From Pseudomonadota bacterium (lineage in GTDB: Bacteria > Pseudomonadota > Gammaproteobacteria > Burkholderiales > Methylophilaceae): a DNA stretch of 6,340 bases. The DNA lies in NCBI GenBank assembly GCA_029549705.1, contig JAKPIR010000332.1, positions 1 to 6,340 on the forward strand. The letters are read 5' to 3'. The notes under the pieces are model-generated. The model was given only the letters and a program-made list of their open reading frames with translations. It made no database searches and had not been told where the DNA came from. Numbering within the stretch: position 1 is the stretch's first letter; each line of letters begins with the position of its first letter. Both the position numbers and the translations under genes were made by a program. Of this stretch, positions 1 to 4,921 are shown one piece after another.

Positions 1-453
1 TGGCAATGGTAAGCCGCCTGATTTTGGGTTATATAGCATAACAAAAGCCCCCAGCAAAGAAATAACCATTGCCACATAACCTGTGAAATGTGTTTTTTCT
101 TTCAGCCAAAAATGTGCGAGCAATAACGTCCAGATTGGTGATAGATAAAACAGCAGCATAACGCGCATGACTTCGCCATTAATCACGGCTAACACATAAC
201 TCAGGTTAGTCCAGCCGGCCACTGCACTCAACCAAACAATCGTCTTGGGCTGATTAAAAAAACCTCGCCAATGCCGAATGAAGAACAGACTGCCAAGTAT
301 AATCGTTAACAGATAGGTATAGAAACTAGAAGCGACCCCAGATACGCCAGCCTCTGCCATCAAGCGGTACGGATACCAAATCACGCCCCAGCAAAAAGCG
401 CCAAATAATAGTCCGAAAATTGCAAAAAAGTTTTGATGCGGGTGATTATTCAA
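1..453 (-). CDS. EamA/DMT-family membrane transporter, N-terminal part (truncated by window edge)
   Basis: Likely inner-membrane permease of the drug/metabolite transporter superfamily; the substrate cannot be read from sequence. The 151 visible codons are strongly hydrophobic, with about five predicted membrane segments near residues 9-29, 40-58, 71-91, 95-117 and 123-141. The stretch LFYLSPIWTLLLAHFWLKEK (residues 101-120) resembles the conserved end of the first EamA repeat. Family members usually have about 300 residues in ten helices, so roughly half lies beyond position 1. Start choice: reading back from the first helix there is no ATG or GTG before an in-frame stop, only a TTG at 451-453, giving MNNHPHQNFFAIFG. 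An AGG at 461-463 lies seven bases upstream as a possible ribosome binding site. The next in-frame ATG is residue 32, inside the structured region, so it is unlikely. The gene is divergent from dapC; no functional link to lysine synthesis is evident. Confidence 0.82.
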   Translation of the reverse strand, partial: MNNHPHQNFFAIFGLLFGAFCWGVIWYPYRLMAEAGVSGVASSFYTYLLTIILGSLFFIRHWRGFFNQPKTIVWLSAVAGWTNLSYVLAVINGEVMRVMLLFYLSPIWTLLLAHFWLKEKTHFTGYVAMVISLLGAFVMLYNPKSGGLPLP

Positions 454-459
454 GTCAAT

Positions 460-465
460 ACCTAA
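460..465 (-). promoter_or_regulatory. Shine-Dalgarno-like site supporting the TTG start of the transporter
   Basis: Read on the minus strand the bases are TTAGGT, with AGG seven bases before the TTG codon at 451-453. This spacing is normal for a ribosome binding site and is the main support for a TTG start, because the frame has no ATG upstream of the first membrane helix. Confidence 0.45.
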
Positions 466-467
466 TT

Positions 468-473
468 TATAAT
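468..473 (+). promoter_or_regulatory. Candidate -10 box of dapC (TATAAT)
   Basis: A perfect sigma-70 -10 hexamer ends six bases before the dapC ATG at 480. Usual spacing would place the transcription start at or within a base or two of the ATG, so the message may be leaderless. There is no Shine-Dalgarno sequence before the ATG, which fits. The -35 region is poor: TTATTC at 446-451, 16 bases upstream, matches TTGACA at only two positions. The minus strand of the same bases reads ATTATAAAT, so the element could also serve the divergent transporter gene. This is motif evidence only. Confidence 0.45.
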
Positions 474-479
474 GCCGTT

Positions 480-1664
480 ATGAATCCAAATCTTAGTTTA
501 TTACAACCCTATCCATTTCAGCGCCTACGTGATTTGTTTAAAGGAGTTACGCCAAATGGTCAATACACTCCGATTAATTTATCGATTGGCGAACCTAAGC
601 ACGCGACGCCAACGTTAATTCAGGAAGCACTCGTTAGCAATCTTGCAGGGTTGGCAAGTTATCCAACTACGGCGGGCGTACCTGCATTGCGTGAAGCCAT
701 TTCACAATGGCTGGCGCGTCGGTACAATATTCCTGCGCTTAATCCTGAAACTGCAATTCTACCCGTGAATGGCAGTCGTGAAGCCCTATTTGCTTTTGCG
801 CAAGCAGTGATTGACCAAAATAAACCAAATCCAATAGTCATTTCACCAAATCCGTTTTATCAAATTTATGAAGGTGCAGCGTTCTTGGCTGGCGCCAAGC
901 CTTATTTTCTCAATACACTGCCTGAAAATAATCACGCCATGGATTTTGCCAGCGTGCCTCATGATGTTTTAAAACGTACACAATTAGTTTATGTATGCAG
1001 CCCAGGAAATCCTTCTGGTAAAGTCATCACCTTAGCGCAATGGAAAACGATTTTTGAATTATCTGACCAATATGACTTTGTGATTGCCGCAGACGAATGT
1101 TATTCAGAAATTTACTTTGATGAAGCAATGCCTCCACTAGGCGCTCTGCAGGCCGCACATTTGCTGAATAGAGGCTATAAAAATCTGGTAGTTTTTAGCT
1201 CATTGTCTAAACGCTCAAACGTACCCGGCATGCGTTCAGGGTTTGTGGCGGGCGATGAGAAGATTATAGAAAAATTTGCGTTATACCGTACTTATCATGG
1301 CTGTGCAATGAATCCTGCCGTGCAAGCAGCTTCGATAGCCGCATGGAACAACGAAGCCCATGTGATTGAAAACAGAAGGCTGTATGCAGATAAGTTTAAT
1401 GCAATCATGCCGCTCCTTAGCAAGGTGTTGCAAGTTGAAATGCCTGATGCGGCCTTTTACCTTTGGGCAAAAAGTTCAATAAACGACACAGAGCTTGCTG
1501 TAAGACTTTACCGAGACTTTAATATCACAGTGTTGCCCGGCAGTTATTTGGCCCGAGAAGCACATGGTATCAATCCCGGTCAAAACTTTATTCGCATGGC
1601 ACTGGTAGCACCTTATAACGAATGTGTAGAAGCCGCTAATCGCATGGCCGAATACCTAAAGTAA
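480..1664 (+). CDS. dapC: Succinyldiaminopimelate transaminase DapC
   Basis: Cytoplasmic fold-type I, PLP-dependent aminotransferase, 394 residues, expected to convert N-succinyl-2-amino-6-ketopimelate and glutamate to N-succinyl-LL-diaminopimelate in the succinylase branch of lysine and peptidoglycan precursor synthesis. Visible motifs: INLSIGEP near residues 32-39, NGSREALF at 97-104, PGNPSG at 175-180 (PLP-contacting Asn177), the DECYSEIYF block with Asp205 and Tyr208, SLSKRSNVPGMR with the Schiff-base lysine Lys244, and FIRMAL with the carboxylate-binding Arg382. The N-terminus MNPNLSLLQPYPFQRLRDL is what I recall as typical of proteobacterial DapC and separates it from generic AspC-like enzymes. 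The frame stays open upstream to a TTG at 420, but that 20-residue extension lacks family character and would overlap the divergent transporter gene, so ATG 480 is preferred. No Shine-Dalgarno sequence precedes it. An alternative is a related class I aminotransferase with another substrate; I consider DapC clearly most likely. Confidence 0.9.
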   Translation: MNPNLSLLQPYPFQRLRDLFKGVTPNGQYTPINLSIGEPKHATPTLIQEALVSNLAGLASYPTTAGVPALREAISQWLARRYNIPALNPETAILPVNGSREALFAFAQAVIDQNKPNPIVISPNPFYQIYEGAAFLAGAKPYFLNTLPENNHAMDFASVPHDVLKRTQLVYVCSPGNPSGKVITLAQWKTIFELSDQYDFVIAADECYSEIYFDEAMPPLGALQAAHLLNRGYKNLVVFSSLSKRSNVPGMRSGFVAGDEKIIEKFALYRTYHGCAMNPAVQAASIAAWNNEAHVIENRRLYADKFNAIMPLLSKVLQVEMPDAAFYLWAKSSINDTELAVRLYRDFNITVLPGSYLAREAHGINPGQNFIRMALVAPYNECVEAANRMAEYLK

Positions 1665-1673
1665 AGTTAATGT

Positions 1674-1702
1674 AATTTATTAATTAATTATTTTAATAAA
1701 TT
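1674..1702. terminator. A/T-only inverted repeat between convergent dapC and miaA
   Basis: The arms AATTTATTAA (1674-1683) and TTAATAAATT (1693-1702) are exact reverse complements around a nine-base loop. The repeat covers the 15-base gap after the dapC stop codon and the last codons of miaA, which ends at 1680. The position suits a shared bidirectional transcription end. The stem has no G or C pairs and would be weak, so this is a candidate only; it may just be low-complexity AT sequence. Confidence 0.3.
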
Positions 1703-2633
1703 GATTTATTTCATTAAATATTTTTTCATTTAGTTCTGGGTTCAAGCAATCCAGTTCTACTACATCAGCCATACTACGCAGCCATGTGAGTTGTCTTTTC
1801 GCTAATTGGCGCGTGGCGAAAATGCCTCTGTCACGTAATTCAGCAAAGTCATATTCACCAGCAAGATACTCTAAAACCTGTCTATAACCCACGCAGCGCA
1901 TTGAGGTTGACTCAGCCGTCAATGTCGGATACTTTTCGATTAGATACTTCACCTCGTCAACGAAACCATCTTTGAGCATTTGCTCAAATCTGATAGCGAT
2001 GCGCTCATGCAACACTTTACGGTCACTCGGCACTAAAGCAATTTTGAGTAAATTGTAAGGTAATGCCTCGTTGCGCTGTTTTGCAAATAGCGCTGACATC
2101 GCCTCACCCGTGAGTTCAAATACCTCTAAAGCACGCTGAATGCGTTGAACATCATTAGGTTCCAACCTTGCGGCAGTGGCTGGGTCAACCAACGCCAGTT
2201 TTTCATGCATGGCAGGCCAGCCAATCAAGGCAGCACGTGCGTCAAGTCTGGCACGTATTGTTGGATCAGCTTCTGGCAAGCCACTTAACCCCTCTTGCAG
2301 CCCTTTAAAATAGAGCATCGTACCACCCACTAAAAGTGGGATTTTTCCGCGGCCAGTAATTTCCGCCATTAAACGCAGGGCATCTGCCCTAAAAGAAGCG
2401 ACGGAGTATGCGCTGGTAGGCGCAATTAAATCAATCAGATGATGCGGTGCAACAGCGAGCGTAGCGGCATCAGGCTTGGCTGTGCCGATATTCATCTCTT
2501 TAAAAACAAGGGCAGAATCAACGCTAATTATTTCTACAGGTAATCTTGAAACCAACGCCGCAGCTGCACCTGTTTTGCCACTGGCAGTTGGTCCCATTAA
2601 AAAGATGGCAGGCGGATTGTGTGAAAATTGCAT
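1680..2633 (-). CDS. miaA: tRNA dimethylallyltransferase MiaA
   Basis: Cytoplasmic enzyme that transfers the dimethylallyl group of DMAPP to N6 of adenosine 37 in tRNAs reading UNN codons, the first step toward ms2i6A. The 317-residue length is normal for the family. Visible motifs: P-loop GPTASGKT at residues 14-21, DSALVFKEMNIGTAKP at 39-54 (catalytic-site Asp39, equivalent to the DSALIYKGMDIGTAKP block of the E. coli enzyme as I recall it), VGGTMLYFKGL at 102-112, the EADPTIRARL block near 121-130, NDVQRIQRALEVFELTG at 160-176, RCVGYRQ at 246-252 and TRQLAKRQLTWLR at 274-286. ATG 2633 is chosen because it places the P-loop at the usual distance from the N-terminus; the frame extends to a TTG at 2675, but the added 14 residues are unlike the family. 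No good Shine-Dalgarno sequence precedes the ATG. The mutL gene is co-oriented but separated by a 2.1-kb opposite-strand pair, so transcription probably starts in the 2634-2776 region. Confidence 0.95.
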   Translation of the reverse strand: MQFSHNPPAIFLMGPTASGKTGAAAALVSRLPVEIISVDSALVFKEMNIGTAKPDAATLAVAPHHLIDLIAPTSAYSVASFRADALRLMAEITGRGKIPLLVGGTMLYFKGLQEGLSGLPEADPTIRARLDARAALIGWPAMHEKLALVDPATAARLEPNDVQRIQRALEVFELTGEAMSALFAKQRNEALPYNLLKIALVPSDRKVLHERIAIRFEQMLKDGFVDEVKYLIEKYPTLTAESTSMRCVGYRQVLEYLAGEYDFAELRDRGIFATRQLAKRQLTWLRSMADVVELDCLNPELNEKIFNEINQFIKIIN

Positions 2634-2705
2634 ATCGAAATAACTTGGACCCAATAATTTTACAAATATAAACAACTCAGCCTGATTTTATCTTGCCAAG
2701 AGGCT

Positions 2706-2733
2706 TGTATAATAAACCATTATTTAGTGTCAC
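2706..2733 (-). promoter_or_regulatory. Candidate sigma-70 promoter for miaA
   Basis: On the minus strand GTGACA (2733-2728, five of six matches to TTGACA) is followed after 16 bases by TATACA (2711-2706, four of six matches to TATAAT). Transcription would begin near 2699, giving a leader of about 66 bases before ATG 2633. miaA is cut off from mutL by opposite-strand genes, so a promoter is expected here. The -10 overlaps the proposed -10 of the divergent channel unit. Motif evidence only. Confidence 0.45.
2708..2713 (+). promoter_or_regulatory. Candidate -10 box for the DUF6394/K+ channel unit
   Basis: A perfect TATAAT lies 63 bases before the ATG at 2777, implying transcription from about 2720 and a leader of about 57 bases. 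No good -35 sits at 16-18 bases: the clearest -35-like hexamer, TTGCCA at 2693-2698, is only nine bases upstream. The promoter may therefore be weak or activator-dependent, or the hexamer may be chance in AT-rich DNA. Confidence 0.4.
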
Positions 2734-2735
2734 TA
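2725..2735. promoter_or_regulatory. Short dyad TAGTG-T-CACTA, possible operator
   Basis: A perfect 11-base dyad with five-base arms around a central T covers the proposed miaA -35 box and lies just downstream of the proposed start of the plus-strand unit. A protein bound here could affect both directions. The arms are short and no second copy is obvious in the window, so support is weak. Confidence 0.2.
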
Positions 2736-2776
2736 TTTATTCCTCACGCACCTTTCATCTTTAGACGGACAGAATC

Positions 2777-3151
2777 ATGAATTTAGAAAAAGTTATTTTT
2801 GGTTTTTTTATTGTACTTGCGATGACACTCAATTTTGGATTTTTTTTAGGTGACATCGATAATCCAGCGCATCACCATATCTATGAACTTTATGCTGCCA
2901 TTGTGGTAAGCCTCATTGCCACGGTACTCAAATTTGGCGACCGTACACACGTCGGGGCGATATTATTATCCACAAGCTTGGCGGCAGACTTGCAACTGAT
3001 TACGGCGGCCATTTTATGGGCCAGTTTAAGTGGTAAATATGATGAACAAGCCTTAATGGTTTATATCGTATCACTTTCGGGTGGTGCATTAATGGCAAAT
3101 ATTATTTCAGTGGTATTACTCATTGCAGAAACCATCAGCCAAAGACGTTAA
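2777..3151 (+). CDS. Small four-helix membrane protein, DUF6394-like
   Basis: A 124-residue integral membrane protein of unknown function. It resembles what I recall as the DUF6394 family, with an N-terminus like MNLEKVIFGFF and a central KFGDRT motif; this is recognition from memory, not a search. Four hydrophobic segments lie near residues 5-25, 36-53, 59-82 and 93-118. Between the first two is a short polar loop GDIDNPAHHHIYEL (residues 25-38) with two aspartates and three consecutive histidines. KFGDRT at 52-57 joins segments two and three. There is no cleavable signal peptide; the first segment looks like a membrane anchor. ATG 2777 is preceded by a weak GGA at 2767-2769. The gene lies 45 bases upstream of the potassium-channel gene on the same strand, so the two are probably cotranscribed. 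A role as channel partner or in ion homeostasis is inference from that position. Confidence 0.8.
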   Translation: MNLEKVIFGFFIVLAMTLNFGFFLGDIDNPAHHHIYELYAAIVVSLIATVLKFGDRTHVGAILLSTSLAADLQLITAAILWASLSGKYDEQALMVYIVSLSGGALMANIISVVLLIAETISQRR

Positions 3152-3196
3152 ATTGCAGCCCCTTTTCATCAATGCAAAAAACGACCAAGCCCGCAG

Positions 3197-4888
3197 ATGA
3201 ATAGCATCCTGTTTTTGATTTTACGCCGTTTGCGTAGGCCGCTCATCCTCATTATCGTGAGTTTTGCCATTGCTATTTTTGGCCTCACCATGATGCCCGG
3301 GGTCGATAACAAAGGGCAAGTCTGGCATATGAGTGTTTTTCAGGCGCTCTATGTCATCAGTTACACAGCAACAACCATTGGTTTTGGAGAAATTCCATAC
3401 CCATTTAGTCAGGCACAACGGCTTTGGACTACATTCTCAATCTACTTTACGGTGATTCCCTGGTTTTATGCGATAGGTAAAATCATCACCTTATTGCAAG
3501 ATACAGCACTCAAACAAGCAATAGCCGCTGAACGTTTTGGTCGTGCCATCAATCTGCTGCAAGAACCCTTTTATATTTTATGTAGTTATGGTCAGTCTGT
3601 CACCTTATTGGCCAAAGCATTAGACCACATGAACATGCGTGTGGTCGTCATCGAGCGCTCACAGAATCGCCTAGATGAACTTGAACTCACCGATAGCAAA
3701 CAAGTGATTCCCCATTTTTGTGGGGATGCGATGCTGCCCGACAATTTAATCCGTGCTGGCATTTTGAACCCGCACTGTCGCGGCTTGGTGACGCTGACTG
3801 ATAACGATGAAGTCAATTTAGCAGTAGCCATTGCCGTGAAATTACTAAACCCGAAATTACCTGTGGTTGCACGTGCAGAACGTGATGATATTGCCGCCAA
3901 CATGGCTTCATTCGGCACTGACCATATCATCAACCCCTATACATTGTTTGGTGACCAACTCGCCATGCGCGTACACGCGTTGGGTACTTATTTGTTGCAT
4001 GAATGGCTCACCGGTATCACGGGCGAAACGCTACTGCCCCCTGAGCCGCCACCCAGAGGTCGCTGGATTGTGTGTGGCTACGGGCGTTTTGGCAAGTCAG
4101 TGGTGGCTAATTTAGAGCGCGAGCATATCACGACAACCATTATTGAAGCCAAACCTGAACTCACAGGTTGCAATCAGTGCATTGTGGGTAGCGGTACCGA
4201 AGCTAAAACCTTGAAAGAAGCAGGTATTGAGAGTGCGGTTGGGATTGTTGCAGGCACGGATAACGACATTAATAATTTATCAATTGTGATGACGGCTTTT
4301 GAGCTCAATCCCAACATATTTTTAGTGATTCGTAAAAATAACAGCCATAACGCAGCACTTTTTAAACAGTTTGATGCGCACATCACCATGCAGCCCACGT
4401 ATATTATTGCGCACGAATGTTTGGCCCATTTAATTTCACCGCTGCTAGCGCAATTTTTAACCTTAGTACGCGACCAAACTAACGATTGGGCCAATCAACT
4501 GATTAGCCAACTCGTATCAAAAGTGGGTGAAGAAGTACCTGAAACATGGGCGGTGACCATCGACCAGCAAACCGCGCCGGCGGTAACTGCACTCATGCAT
4601 CAGCATATCGCCATTACACTGCAAACGCTGTCTAGGCAGCCTACGGATCGTGAACAGGCACTGGATATTGTGCCGCTGATGCTGTTGCGCAATCAGCAAC
4701 CAATGCTAGTGCCCGCCCTTGAAACGCCGCTTATGATGGGTGACCAAATTTTATTCTGTGGCCGCCCCGAAGCTAAAACAGCAGTCACGACCTTGCTTGA
4801 ACACGACAAAACGCTCACTTACATCGTGGATGGCAGTGAAACGCCTAACAGTTTGCTCTTTCGCTGGTTAATGGCAAAAAAAGTATAA
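3197..4888 (+). CDS. Two-TM potassium channel with GFG filter and tandem RCK (TrkA-N) domains
   Basis: A 563-residue inner-membrane ion channel subunit. A basic N-terminus (RRLRRP, residues 10-15) precedes TM1 at about 14-33. A pore helix leads to the filter TATTIGFGE (57-65), and TM2 follows at about 76-99. There is no voltage-sensor domain, so the pore plan is MthK-like. RCK domain 1 (about 125-260) begins ILCSYGQSV where a GxGxxG loop is expected, so two of the three glycines are replaced; the acidic residue Glu153 ending the next strand remains. A proline-rich linker PPEPPPRG (281-288) leads to RCK domain 2 (about 290-420), with intact GYGRFG at 294-299 and Glu317. Residues from about 440 resemble an RCK_C/TrkA-C domain, including MMGDQILFCG at 513-522. 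Such channels usually assemble as tetramers gated by cytosolic ligands. ATG 3197 has no clear Shine-Dalgarno sequence. The gene follows the DUF6394-like gene by 45 bases and converges on mutL. K+ selectivity and any ligand are inferred from the family. Confidence 0.88.
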   Translation: MNSILFLILRRLRRPLILIIVSFAIAIFGLTMMPGVDNKGQVWHMSVFQALYVISYTATTIGFGEIPYPFSQAQRLWTTFSIYFTVIPWFYAIGKIITLLQDTALKQAIAAERFGRAINLLQEPFYILCSYGQSVTLLAKALDHMNMRVVVIERSQNRLDELELTDSKQVIPHFCGDAMLPDNLIRAGILNPHCRGLVTLTDNDEVNLAVAIAVKLLNPKLPVVARAERDDIAANMASFGTDHIINPYTLFGDQLAMRVHALGTYLLHEWLTGITGETLLPPEPPPRGRWIVCGYGRFGKSVVANLEREHITTTIIEAKPELTGCNQCIVGSGTEAKTLKEAGIESAVGIVAGTDNDINNLSIVMTAFELNPNIFLVIRKNNSHNAALFKQFDAHITMQPTYIIAHECLAHLISPLLAQFLTLVRDQTNDWANQLISQLVSKVGEEVPETWAVTIDQQTAPAVTALMHQHIAITLQTLSRQPTDREQALDIVPLMLLRNQQPMLVPALETPLMMGDQILFCGRPEAKTAVTTLLEHDKTLTYIVDGSETPNSLLFRWLMAKKV

Positions 4889-4921
4889 CGCATCGTTTAC
4901 TGGTGATTTAATACGCGCGCG
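4889..4921. other. Convergent gap between channel gene and mutL with alternating CG tract
   Basis: The 33-base gap ends in ACGCGCGCGT (palindromic, 4913-4922), flanked by AATA on one side and TTATT on the other. It could form a small imperfect hairpin with a CGCG loop, but no U-run follows in either direction. I see no convincing intrinsic terminator here. Confidence 0.2.

Noticed and set aside
420..479. Twenty-residue upstream extension of dapC from a TTG at 420
   Set aside because: The extension is unlike DapC N-termini, overlaps the N-terminal codons of the divergent transporter and would place TATAAT inside the coding region; MNPNLSLLQPYPFQRLRDL from 480 fits the family.
2634..2675. Fourteen-residue N-terminal extension of miaA from a TTG at 2675
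   Set aside because: MiaA normally begins shortly before the P-loop; ATG 2633 gives that spacing, and the extension is low-complexity hydrophobic sequence.
3592..3933. Open frames antisense to the channel gene (also 3221-3418, 4174-4494 and 4517-4699) and an extra plus frame at 3867-4115
   Set aside because: They lie within a well-supported gene, their translations are Ser/Arg/Cys-rich without recognisable domains, and no ribosome binding sites support them.
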